From positions 1 to 38,592 of the IMG/VR virus record IMGVR_UViG_3300027649_000291: DNA of 38,592 nt; one strand, 5' to 3'. The notes beneath the pieces are model-generated. The model was not told where the DNA came from, made no database searches, and saw only the letters and a list, made by a program, of their open reading frames with translations. This document shows, piece after piece, positions 31,386 through 37,725 of the stretch. The DNA comes from a virus. The first letter of the stretch is position 1. Each line of letters starts with the position of its first letter. Both the position numbers and the translations under genes were made by a program.

Positions 31386-31844
31386 ATGGAATACGAGTCC
31401 GAAGAAGAGCGTCTAAGCACCAACCCGTCTATCAACTGCACAGGGAAGAATGTCCCTGCTGAGAAACGGAAGAAAGTCGTTGAACTCCTGCAAGACGGAA
31501 CAGGCACACGGGCTATCAACGCAGAAACTGGTGTCAGCCGTCCTGCTATCATTGCCATCAGGAAGGATGAGGAAGACGCTGGGAAGTTTGAACTCGGCAC
31601 TTGGAAGAAGCAAACAGCCTCCCTGCTGTCCCAGATTGTGAGCAAGGGTTCCACAAGGCTCTTGACAGAGATTGAAAACATCCCTGCTGGGCAACTCCCG
31701 TTGGCTATCGCCATTATGACGGACAAGGTGATGCAACTGCAAGACGCTCCCACTACCATCGTGGAGCATCGCCTGAGAGTGAGCCACGAAGACATCAATG
31801 CTATGTTGTCTGGAAGGAAGGCTCCCGACGCAATAGACATTTGA
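31386..31844 (+). CDS. HTH protein, possible regulator or terminase small subunit
   Basis: This 152-residue protein has a clear helix-turn-helix in residues about 27-60 (RKKVVELLQDGTGTRAINAE, then TGVSRPAIIAIRKD), like transposase/terminase-type HTH domains. The rest is helical (LLSQIVSKGSTRLLTEIENI, then IAIMTDKVMQLQDAP). It is the first rightward gene beside the divergent operator, so a regulator is likely; small terminase subunits can look similar and this cannot be excluded. Another ATG at 31379 is in a frame that stops after 12 codons. Confidence 0.6.
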   Translation: MEYESEEERLSTNPSINCTGKNVPAEKRKKVVELLQDGTGTRAINAETGVSRPAIIAIRKDEEDAGKFELGTWKKQTASLLSQIVSKGSTRLLTEIENIPAGQLPLAIAIMTDKVMQLQDAPTTIVEHRLRVSHEDINAMLSGRKAPDAIDI

Positions 31845-31869
31845 CCCCTTTAAACATTGAACAAAACCT

Positions 31870-32136
31870 ATGCACGAATACATCATCAAAAACTTCAACC
31901 TCAACTACAACGGCAAAACATATCTAGTGTATGGAAAAGCCACCTACACTATTGAGACAGACGCAGAGACTGGTGCTGAGGCTGTGTTTGAAGCAGTCCA
32001 CATTAAGGACGCTATCGGGTTCAGCGGACTTATAACTGACAGGAATATCTTAGACCCGATGCAGGAGAGCCTGATTGCCGCCCTTAATAACGACGACCAT
32101 TTGAGCCGTATGTTGGGGTCTGGGATACGAAAGTAA
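31870..32136 (+). CDS. Small unknown protein
   Basis: This 88-residue protein starts MHEYIIKNFNLNYNGKTYLV. It has a beta-rich first half (YGKATYTIETDAETGAEAVF) and a helical second half ending LSRMLGSGIRK. No motif or family is recognised. There is no Shine-Dalgarno sequence ahead of the ATG. It lies 25 nt after the HTH gene and is probably on the same transcript. Confidence 0.55.
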   Translation: MHEYIIKNFNLNYNGKTYLVYGKATYTIETDAETGAEAVFEAVHIKDAIGFSGLITDRNILDPMQESLIAALNNDDHLSRMLGSGIRK

Positions 32137-32155
32137 GAAAAATGAAAATAACTGC

Positions 32156-32180
32156 TTGACGGCTGGCGGAACCGTAATAC
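32156..32180 (+). promoter_or_regulatory. Possible promoter/operator in the gap before 32194
   Basis: TTGACG (32156-32161) and GTAATAC (32174-32180) lie in the 57-nt gap between two small genes, and TATAAG follows at about 32184. Spacing to a standard -10 is not good. Listed because TTGAC- and GTRWYAC-type words recur near other starts in this phage. Confidence 0.3.
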
Positions 32181-32193
32181 ACCTATAAGTCCT

Positions 32194-32418
32194 ATGCCAC
32201 ACCAACCGCTCAAACCCATCCCTCCTAAATCTAATCCTATATTCCTGATTGATATGCTACCCGAAAGGCGTGGCAAAAAGTGGGTCGTATCTGTTCACCT
32301 TGAACAGTCCGAAACCAAACATCTGCTTGATGCAGAATACTCCTTCAACTTGAAGCGTGAAGCCGTCCTGTTTATCGAAGGCTGGGTAGCCAATGTTGAA
32401 ACTCATAACCGCAACTGA
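32194..32418 (+). CDS. Small unknown protein
   Basis: This 74-residue protein has a Pro-rich start (MPHQPLKPIPPKSNPIF) and a beta-rich, charged centre (GKKWVVSVHLEQSE), ending EGWVANVETHNRN. No recognised family. The next gene begins one nucleotide after its stop, so these small genes form an operon. Confidence 0.52.
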   Translation: MPHQPLKPIPPKSNPIFLIDMLPERRGKKWVVSVHLEQSETKHLLDAEYSFNLKREAVLFIEGWVANVETHNRN

Positions 32419-32419
32419 T

Positions 32420-32638
32420 ATGGACGCTCCTAATAATTCTAAGCATCAACGCCGTCAGGCTAACAAAATCCTGAGTCAACTGATTGACACCCTAGGCAAC
32501 ATTGACGGCGATACAGCGGCTGAGTCCGCTGGTCGTCTCAACGCCGCCGCAGAAACTCTGAGGCTCTGGGCTGACAACACCCTACATACCGCTGACGAAG
32601 TAAATCAATTCCGCCGTGATGCTGGACATATCAAATGA
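32420..32638 (+). CDS. Small helical unknown protein
   Basis: This 72-residue protein starts at the ATG one nucleotide after the previous stop; an in-frame ATG 27 nt earlier lies inside that gene and is less likely. It is helical, with HQRRQANKILSQLIDTLG and AESAGRLNAAAETLRLWADN. No family is recognised. Its stop overlaps the next start (ATGA). Confidence 0.52.
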   Translation: MDAPNNSKHQRRQANKILSQLIDTLGNIDGDTAAESAGRLNAAAETLRLWADNTLHTADEVNQFRRDAGHIK

Positions 32639-32856
32639 AAGGACTAACTCCTGAGAATAAATACTTCTACATTCTGTATAATAAAGCATACAAAATGGTA
32701 GAGCATCACCAAAAGAAAATGGATAAGGCTCAGCCTGACTCACCCGCTTGGCAAATCGCTAAGACCCATCGCCAATACTACGCAGAAATGTGTGTATTCC
32801 TAGACGCTAACTCACCCTCATCCCTTGGCTTCTGTCATTACCAGAAGCGTCCCTAA
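32635..32856 (+). CDS. Small unknown protein
   Basis: This 73-residue protein is rich in Tyr, Lys and His (NKYFYILYNKAYKMVEHHQ) with a Cys near each end of the last third (MCVF, GFCHY). It is coupled to the previous gene by an ATGA overlap. No family is recognised. Confidence 0.5.
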   Translation: MKGLTPENKYFYILYNKAYKMVEHHQKKMDKAQPDSPAWQIAKTHRQYYAEMCVFLDANSPSSLGFCHYQKRP

Positions 32857-32886
32857 TTTCCCAACCACAACCAAACAATAATAACA

Positions 32887-33171
32887 ATGGACTATAATAA
32901 CATCAAAAACTACATCGTAACCACGGCTTTCTGTTTTCAGAAAACTACCGTTCATATTCAAACTCTTAGTTTCGATACTGCTGTTGCCACTATGCAACAT
33001 ATTGAAAAGGATAAGACACAGGCTGAGCAATGGAAAGCAGAAGGTTCTACATTGTATTCAATGCAGATTCATTTTGTTAAGATTTATCCTACTTCCCAAA
33101 GGGTTAGTGTTTTCCATATGACAGAGGAAGTTTTGAAAGAGCGAGTCGAAGCAGAGAAAGGAGCCGTTTAA
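32887..33171 (+). CDS. Small unknown protein
   Basis: This 94-residue protein starts MDYNNIKNYIVTTAFCFQKT. It has a beta-rich first half and a helical end (EEVLKERVEAEKGAV). The leader is A/C-rich with no Shine-Dalgarno sequence. It ends 2 nt before the next start, indicating one transcript. Function unknown. Confidence 0.52.
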   Translation: MDYNNIKNYIVTTAFCFQKTTVHIQTLSFDTAVATMQHIEKDKTQAEQWKAEGSTLYSMQIHFVKIYPTSQRVSVFHMTEEVLKERVEAEKGAV

Positions 33172-33173
33172 CA

Positions 33174-33521
33174 ATGGCTTCTTATTCTTTTTCTGATTTA
33201 AAAGTTAAGTTAGGTTCCTGCTTTTACCTTTGCTCTGGTGAGGTAGATTACGAAATCGAAGACGAAGGAATTGGCTCATATGAATTTCACGGGGCGAAGG
33301 GAAATGACTCCTATTTAATCGCCGCTTTTGACGGCGTGAGCCTCAGCAGTTATGACCTGATAGGATGTTACCCAGCCGACGCAACGGGGGAGCCGTTGCA
33401 GGGACTGACGGCGGCAGAAGTTAAACTGTTAGAGGAAGGGGTAATTGATATCCTTTCCGCCGACAATGAATTGTCAGCCGAGTTAGTCAGGAAGGCTAAG
33501 GGAGACTTTCAGGAAGATTAA
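33174..33521 (+). CDS. Acidic unknown protein
   Basis: This 115-residue protein has a net negative charge (GEVDYEIEDEGIGSYEFHG, later LLEEGVIDILSADNELS). The first half is beta-rich, and the second has an Ala/Leu/Glu helix (LTAAEVKLLEEGVIDIL). Cys16, Cys20 and Cys64 are present but no metal motif is clear. It is the last gene before the terminator-cassette array. Function unknown. Confidence 0.52.
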   Translation: MASYSFSDLKVKLGSCFYLCSGEVDYEIEDEGIGSYEFHGAKGNDSYLIAAFDGVSLSSYDLIGCYPADATGEPLQGLTAAEVKLLEEGVIDILSADNELSAELVRKAKGDFQED

Positions 33522-33533
33522 TTGTAAAGACTG

Positions 33534-33548
33534 TTGACAATGTAACAC
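33534..33548 (+). promoter_or_regulatory. Possible promoter ahead of the cassette array
   Basis: TTGACA (33534-33539) and GTAACAC (33542-33548) lie in the 41-nt gap before the first cassette gene, followed by AGGGGAG, a good Shine-Dalgarno match close to the ATG. A -10 box at the usual spacing (GAGATT) is poor, so host sigma recognition is uncertain. Confidence 0.38.
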
Positions 33549-33562
33549 AAACAGGGGAGATT

Positions 33563-34765
33563 ATGTGTCCTATGCACACTAAAATAAAAAAATGTCAGCC
33601 TAATCAGAAAGCACTAATTCACCTATGGGCGAACGGAGCGGACGGCGTAATGACCTGCCCCGCTTCTGTCCATACTTCAAAAATCGGAGAGGATACCTTA
33701 ATCTACTCTTATTCTACCCGTATCGCAATGCGTCGGGAAATTAAGGGTCAGGGAGTCTTCGCCGTCAGCAGTTACGGCTATTCAAAAACGACTAGCAAAC
33801 ATCAGGGGACAATTCAAAACTCAATCCCGCTCCCGTTCAGAATGTCTCATTGGGATATGAATAGCGAATTTGATGCACTCCCGATTGTGGAACAATTCGC
33901 CCTGTTTGAAATGCGTTTCGCAGAGCGTTTGAAAGATAAGCAACTGTCGCTAGTGTTCACGGCTCCCAGCCGCTCCGTCGGATTTAATAACGATTTCTAT
34001 TCCGCACAAATGGAGGCAGTCAGGGAGCAAGTTAAGCACCTTGCAAACCCTAGGGTTAAACGCTTCGGATGCGTTCAAGTTTGGGAAATCTACTGCGAGT
34101 ATCTGAAAGCCGAAATCTTCCGTAAGAAATTCTGCAAGGGTTATCCCAAACAGGGCGTGTCGGAAATCAAAAAGATTATAACGGGTTATCTCGAAAGGTT
34201 GTTTGATAGGAAGGCTAAGCAAGCGGCGGAGATTGAGGAGTATTTCAAAAAGGTTAAGCGTATCGCCGTCCTTTATTCAAAAGACCTATACATTGCGTAT
34301 ACTCAGATGCGGGAAACGATAGTATCGGAAGCGGAATGTTGGAAAAACTTCCTGCCTAGGGATAACCAATTCGATAAGCGTCAAATGATTATCGGCACGA
34401 TTAGGGAAAACATCTGCAAGGTTCAGAAAATTGAATACGGACATTTGATGACTGAATGGATGGAAATGGCGGGGATTGACGCTGGGAGCGATGTGAAAGC
34501 GACAACGCTTCTAAGGTTCAACCCAGATGAAGGGGATATTGAAACCAACAGGGGAGCAAGGTTGCCTGAGACGCTCTGCAAGGCTCTCTGGAAGCGATAC
34601 GGGGATAAAGTGCAGGATACGGAAAAAGGTTTGCCCGTCGAAGGGTTGCCAATCGCCCTAGGTAGTTTCAACTGGACTAAGAGTGAGGCAGGAAACCTGA
34701 CCATCGGTTGCCACATCATCCCAGCGTCAGAAGTGATTAGCCTAGCAATGAAGCGGGACTGGTGA
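33563..34765 (+). CDS. Large unknown protein of cassette 1, with a phage SYxT/TTSKH-type N-terminal domain
   Basis: This 400-residue protein is the largest of the cassette genes. Residues about 17-85 have ALIHLWANGADGV, then LIYSYSTRIA and YSKTTSKHQGTI. The order S-Y-S-T-x-I-A followed by S-K-T-T-S-K-H is a pattern I have seen at the start of unrelated-looking phage proteins with no known role. The rest is helical and basic (RKAKQAAEIEEYFKKVKRI), ending in a beta part with IALGSFNWTKSEAG. The first 13 nt, ATGTGTCCTATGC, are repeated at the start of the 35581 gene; the second ATG (codon 4) could be the true start. It ends 5 nt before terminator 1. Confidence 0.6.
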   Translation: MCPMHTKIKKCQPNQKALIHLWANGADGVMTCPASVHTSKIGEDTLIYSYSTRIAMRREIKGQGVFAVSSYGYSKTTSKHQGTIQNSIPLPFRMSHWDMNSEFDALPIVEQFALFEMRFAERLKDKQLSLVFTAPSRSVGFNNDFYSAQMEAVREQVKHLANPRVKRFGCVQVWEIYCEYLKAEIFRKKFCKGYPKQGVSEIKKIITGYLERLFDRKAKQAAEIEEYFKKVKRIAVLYSKDLYIAYTQMRETIVSEAECWKNFLPRDNQFDKRQMIIGTIRENICKVQKIEYGHLMTEWMEMAGIDAGSDVKATTLLRFNPDEGDIETNRGARLPETLCKALWKRYGDKVQDTEKGLPVEGLPIALGSFNWTKSEAGNLTIGCHIIPASEVISLAMKRDW

Positions 34766-34770
34766 GCAAG

Positions 34771-34798
34771 GGGGAGCCGAAAGGCTCCCCTTTTTTTT
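34771..34798 (+). terminator. Cassette terminator 1
   Basis: Perfect stem GGGGAGCC / GGCTCCCC with GAAA tetraloop (34771-34790) followed by eight T. The stop of cassette 1 is 5 nt upstream. Confidence 0.92.
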
Positions 34799-34800
34799 GC

Positions 34801-34836
34801 CTTGCTTTTGTGTTACTGGTAGGCACATTGAGTTTG
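34801..34836 (+). promoter_or_regulatory. Repeated leader block, copy 1
   Basis: 36 nt starting CTTGCTTTTGTGTTAC and ending AGGCACATTGAGTTTG. It matches the block after terminator 2 at 32 of 36 positions. As it directly follows a terminator and precedes a gene, a promoter or leader function is likely. TTGCTT could serve as a -35 box. Confidence 0.5.
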
Positions 34837-34864
34837 AACCCATAACCAATAACCCAAAATACAT

Positions 34865-35095
34865 ATGAACATCCCTGAGCAATTCAACAAACACTCCGCC
34901 GAAGCCGCCGTCCTGATATGGGCGACGAAAGACGCAGTTCAAGCAATGGAAACCATCTGGAAGCCAATGCAACAGTTTCGGCGGGCGGACATTCTGGAAA
35001 CAGAAGTCATCCGCCTGAGCCTAAAATGTCAGGAATTGGCAGAGCGTTACGCAGAGCAACGCAACGGGTTGAACAAACCCGAAGGAAACAACTGA
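34865..35095 (+). CDS. Small helical protein of cassette 2
   Basis: This 76-residue protein is mainly helical (EAAVLIWATKDAVQAMETIW, then LETEVIRLSLKCQELAERYA) with coiled-coil character, ending NGLNKPEGNN. It starts MNIPEQFNKHS. No family is recognised. It is closed by terminator 2, 6 nt after the stop. The overlapping frame that continues through the terminator is not considered real over this span. Confidence 0.58.
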   Translation: MNIPEQFNKHSAEAAVLIWATKDAVQAMETIWKPMQQFRRADILETEVIRLSLKCQELAERYAEQRNGLNKPEGNN

Positions 35096-35101
35096 CCCAA
35101 A

Positions 35102-35127
35102 GGGGAGCCGAAAGGCTCCCCTTTTTT
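35102..35127 (+). terminator. Cassette terminator 2
   Basis: Same 8-bp stem and GAAA loop as terminator 1 (35102-35121), followed by six T, 6 nt after the stop of cassette 2. Confidence 0.92.
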
Positions 35128-35131
35128 GTGT

Positions 35132-35167
35132 CTTGCTTTTGTGTTACCCTCAGGCACATTGAGTTTG
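35132..35167 (+). promoter_or_regulatory. Repeated leader block, copy 2
   Basis: 36-nt block matching the one after terminator 1 at 32 of 36 positions; the four differences are clustered in the middle (TGGT against CCTC). Here its last base is the G of the GTG start of the next gene. Confidence 0.5.
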
Positions 35168-35514
35168 TGGAACATAACACATCAGGGGAAACTCCCGACG
35201 CTACCTCCCCTAGCGTCACCGCCCCGCAAGCGTCTCTTGCGGATACCATCAAAACCCAGAAACTCGAAAAGAAGTTTTTGGCTCACCTGACCCGAATGGG
35301 AGGCAATCGTAATTATCATTACTATCAGCATCAGGAATTGAACCAGAAGATTGAGTTTGCTAGGGAGCAATACACCCTAGCGATTGCGGCAATTCAGTCA
35401 ATGCGACACGGGAGCGAAGCCGCCGCCGTCGCACACCTTCGGGAAGCAATCCTGAGGATTAAGGGCGAAAGTTTGGCTCAGATTGCGGACAGTTTGCGGA
35501 ACGGAATTAAATAA
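35167..35514 (+). CDS. Unknown protein of cassette 3, GTG start
   Basis: This 115-residue protein begins at GTGGAACAT (MEHNTSGETPDATSPSV), right at the end of the repeated leader block. The frame is open further upstream but only by running back through terminator 2, so the GTG is chosen. Three other cassettes also begin with GTGGAAC. A Thr/Ser/Pro-rich leader of about 25 residues precedes a helical body (TIKTQKLEKKFLAHLTRMGG, ELNQKIEFAREQYTLAIAAI). No family is recognised. Terminator 3 follows 7 nt after the stop. Confidence 0.58.
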   Translation: MEHNTSGETPDATSPSVTAPQASLADTIKTQKLEKKFLAHLTRMGGNRNYHYYQHQELNQKIEFAREQYTLAIAAIQSMRHGSEAAAVAHLREAILRIKGESLAQIADSLRNGIK

Positions 35515-35521
35515 CCTAACT

Positions 35522-35547
35522 GGGGAGCCGAAAGGCTCCCCTTTTTT
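35522..35547 (+). terminator. Cassette terminator 3
   Basis: Same 8-bp stem with GAAA loop (35522-35541), followed by six T, 7 nt after the stop of cassette 3. Confidence 0.92.
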
Positions 35548-35580
35548 GTTATTGTGTTACCCGCCGTTTGCGGTTTGTTT

Positions 35581-36048
35581 ATGTGTCCTATGCCAACCAT
35601 AACAAAAGCAGAAAAAATGAAAGCGTTCCTAACAAACAAAACGATGTCCGAAGATTACGCAAAAAATCTCTGGTATATCGTGAGCGGAGCCGTCGAAGGT
35701 GGACTGGGGGGATACAGTTGGGGGTTCCCCGCAAACCCTGAGAGCAAAGGTTACAGGGATTACAATAAAGCGGGAGAAAAGGACGGTATCCCTTACGCTT
35801 CCTTGATGATTGAAATCAAGTGTGCGGATTTGGAGCAAGGGGAAGACCTGACGAAGTATCAGGATGTCACGGCGGTTTGGCTTCATAATAAACTGGTGAA
35901 GTTTGTGAGCGATGAGAAGCAACCTGATTGGCTCCGCAAAATGTATGCAGAAATGTTAGTGACTCAGGAACACCCGACGGAAGCGGACGGCGTAAGCGAT
36001 GACGCTTTCTTTCAATACTGCTTCCTAGGGGAAATCACATTCGGATAA
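35581..36048 (+). CDS. Unknown protein of cassette 4
   Basis: This 155-residue protein starts ATGTGTCCTATGC, the same 13 nt as cassette 1; the second ATG (codon 4, before PTITKAEKM) could be the true start. A GTG at 35554 is in frame but lies in the leader. The body has LWYIVSGAVEGGLGGYSWG (about residues 30-48), then PYASLMIEIKCADLEQGED, and an acidic end. There are no known catalytic motifs. Terminator 4 begins 10 nt after the stop. Confidence 0.58.
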   Translation: MCPMPTITKAEKMKAFLTNKTMSEDYAKNLWYIVSGAVEGGLGGYSWGFPANPESKGYRDYNKAGEKDGIPYASLMIEIKCADLEQGEDLTKYQDVTAVWLHNKLVKFVSDEKQPDWLRKMYAEMLVTQEHPTEADGVSDDAFFQYCFLGEITFG

Positions 36049-36057
36049 CGAACGCAA

Positions 36058-36083
36058 GGGGAGCCGAAAGGCTCCCCTTTTTT
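36058..36083 (+). terminator. Cassette terminator 4
   Basis: Same 8-bp stem with GAAA loop (36058-36077), followed by six T, 9 nt of spacer after the stop of cassette 4. Confidence 0.92.
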
Positions 36084-36116
36084 GTGTTTGTGTTTTTTAC
36101 TTACGGCTCCTAGTTT

Positions 36117-36380
36117 ATGGATGTGGAACCCGAAACCCCCCCCGCAGAAAACCTGAGCGTCTCTGCCGCTCAAACGCCCCAGCCGTCCGCTGGGAAACAC
36201 AAAACAAAGGGAGCCTTTGGTAAGGCTAAGGCAATGAAGCGTCTTAGCGACTACTTCCCTGACCATCGCCGCAAGGTTCAGCGTCAGCACACCTTTGCCG
36301 CCAATAGTGTGCCGAAGGAAACTGAACCCGATATGCTGGGGGAGCATATCGCAACGGAGCAAGGCTGGGAGAAAAAGTAA
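36117..36380 (+). CDS. Small basic/Pro-rich protein of cassette 5
   Basis: This 87-residue protein starts at ATG (MDVEPETPPAENLSV); the GTG two codons later gives the GTGGAACC start shared with cassettes 3, 7 and 8 and may be the real one. The leader (residues 1-30) is Pro/Ser/Ala-rich, then a basic part (KHKTKGAFGKAKAMKRLSDY, DHRRKVQRQH) that could bind nucleic acid. The first 45 nt resemble those of cassette 8. Terminator 5 follows after 8 nt. Confidence 0.55.
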   Translation: MDVEPETPPAENLSVSAAQTPQPSAGKHKTKGAFGKAKAMKRLSDYFPDHRRKVQRQHTFAANSVPKETEPDMLGEHIATEQGWEKK

Positions 36381-36388
36381 CCCTGACT

Positions 36389-36416
36389 GGGGGAGCCGAA
36401 AGGCTCCCCCTTTTTT
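36389..36416 (+). terminator. Cassette terminator 5
   Basis: Stem extended to 9 bp, GGGGGAGCC / GGCTCCCCC, with GAAA loop (36389-36410), then six T. The extra G:C pair appears on both sides, a compensated change. Confidence 0.92.
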
Positions 36417-36481
36417 GTGCCTGTTTTGTATTTGCGTAATAGAATTTTACTAACTACGCTCTGTTTGCCGCTAGGCACAAA

Positions 36482-36883
36482 ATGAACCAACCAAAAAAGC
36501 CTGAGAGTCTTAAACTCTCCGCCCATCAGCAGGGCGTAAAATTCCTGCTGGGGGAAACGAAAGTGAAACCGTCCGACTTCCCGCAAGTGGAATGGACTCG
36601 AATCGACGGGAATGTTTTCAGCCTCTTCGCTACGGCGACGAACGCTTGGAAACGGAAAGACCTGTCGGTTGCGAACCGAGTGCGGAGTCTGGCAAGTGTA
36701 GCAATGTCGGGCGAGTGTAAGGACGCTCCCGACTTCGCCGCCGCCCTGCGAACGGAAGCGGATAACGGTGCGGATGGTTACTACATCCTGCTCGGTATCC
36801 TGACGGAAATCTGCCCGCACGATAGCGACGGCGACGACGAAGAGGAAGACGAAGAGGAAGACGACGACGACTGCGACGAATAG
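36482..36883 (+). CDS. Protein of cassette 6 with extreme acidic C-terminal tail
   Basis: This 133-residue protein starts MNQPKKPESLKLSAHQQGV. It has a helical, fairly ordinary body (AWKRKDLSVANRVRSLASVA, then DFAAALRTEADNGADGYYIL) and ends in about 21 residues that are nearly all Asp and Glu (after ICPHDSD), interrupted by one Cys. Acidic tails of this type occur in DNA-mimic and histone-binding-like proteins; phage DNA mimics often block host restriction or repair enzymes. This role is only a suggestion. The leader ends TAGGCACAAA, sharing AGGCACA with the repeated leader block. Terminator 6 follows after 8 nt. Confidence 0.58.
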   Translation: MNQPKKPESLKLSAHQQGVKFLLGETKVKPSDFPQVEWTRIDGNVFSLFATATNAWKRKDLSVANRVRSLASVAMSGECKDAPDFAAALRTEADNGADGYYILLGILTEICPHDSDGDDEEEDEEEDDDDCDE

Positions 36884-36891
36884 CAAACCTA

Positions 36892-36918
36892 GGGGAGCCG
36901 AAAGGCTCCCCTTTTTTT
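36892..36918 (+). terminator. Cassette terminator 6
   Basis: 8-bp stem with GAAA loop (36892-36911), then seven T, 8 nt after the stop of cassette 6. Confidence 0.92.
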
Positions 36919-36957
36919 GCGTTGCTCTGTATCCAGCCTGACGGTTACACTAACGGC

Positions 36958-37629
36958 GTGGAACCTAACACAACTGGGGATAACAATCAGGAAGCCTCCC
37001 CCTTCCTGCCGCTTGCGACGGCTTCGCAAAAAACGAAGGGCGAACGGGAGGAATTGTTTTTCAAGTGGTTCCGTTCCGAGCGAGTGAAACCGAATAACAC
37101 CCTAGCGGGTTTGCAGGATGCTCTGGATGCTCTGGATAAGCACGAAGAGGAAGTCAGGAAGTTTCTGCACGACGAAGAGGAACAGGCACTAGCGGATTGG
37201 ACTGCGACGGCGGAAAGTTATCGGGATGAATTCCTGATGCCGCTCAGGATGCGGAAAGGGGATAGTGAAGTGAACTTCGTGAATTTTTACCGAACGGAGT
37301 TAGTCGAATACAGTCCAGCCGAGGGAGGTTGTTTTTACCACCGTCGCACCTGTTTGGCTTCCTTCCCCGTGAGTTACTTCAACGCCGTGAAATTCTACGG
37401 AGAGTTTACCTGCCCTGAAAATGCCGAAGATAAAACTCTGGAAGCGGCGAAGGAATACGGACGGGAGAAATTCGGACTCACCTTTCAGGGCGACAGGGTT
37501 GACTGGGGCGACGGCGACACTAGGGAGGTTAGGGGATTCTCCTCTGCACGACCTGAGGCTGACGGCGAAGCGATGCTGGAACGCTTCCCCTTCCAGTCGG
37601 CGACGATGACAGTCCCGCACTACGAATGA
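36958..37629 (+). CDS. Unknown protein of cassette 7, GTG start
   Basis: This 223-residue protein begins GTGGAACCTAACAC (MEPNTTGDNNQEASPF), like cassettes 3, 5 and 8. A TTG 36 nt earlier is in frame but sits three nt after the T-run of terminator 6 and is rejected. The leader (about 25 residues) ends in KTKG, as does that of cassette 5. The body has a helical part (LAGLQDALDALDKHEEEVRK, FLHDEEEQALADWTATAESY) and a Cys/aromatic part (GGCFYHRRTCLASFPVSYFN). No family is recognised. GC content is higher than in the late genes. Terminator 7 follows after 7 nt. Confidence 0.58.
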   Translation: MEPNTTGDNNQEASPFLPLATASQKTKGEREELFFKWFRSERVKPNNTLAGLQDALDALDKHEEEVRKFLHDEEEQALADWTATAESYRDEFLMPLRMRKGDSEVNFVNFYRTELVEYSPAEGGCFYHRRTCLASFPVSYFNAVKFYGEFTCPENAEDKTLEAAKEYGREKFGLTFQGDRVDWGDGDTREVRGFSSARPEADGEAMLERFPFQSATMTVPHYE

Positions 37630-37636
37630 CCTAACT

Positions 37637-37663
37637 GGGGGAGCCGAAAGGCTCCCCCTTTTT
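37637..37663 (+). terminator. Cassette terminator 7
   Basis: 9-bp stem GGGGGAGCC / GGCTCCCCC with GAAA loop (37637-37658), then five T. Confidence 0.92.
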
Positions 37664-37725
37664 CGTCGTTAGAAAATCCTGACAAGATTCTTGCGGCGTT
37701 GCCGCCGTCGTGATTGAATCGAGTC

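Noticed and set aside
31379-31417. Twelve-codon frame from ATG at 31379
   Set aside because: Too short, and overlaps the start of the HTH gene in another frame; a leader peptide cannot be supported.
34918-35166. Longer version of cassette 3 protein starting at 34918
   Set aside because: It would overlap most of cassette 2 in another frame and translate through terminator 2 and the repeated leader; the GTG at 35167 fits the shared start of other cassettes.
36284-36886. 200-codon minus-strand frame across cassettes 5 and 6
   Set aside because: It runs antisense through terminator 5, and its Val/Phe-rich end is the complement of the acidic tail; not believable as a gene.
36919-36957. TTG start for the cassette 7 gene at 36922
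   Set aside because: It is only three nt after the terminator T-run, leaving no leader; GTG at 36958 matches the common GTGGAAC start.
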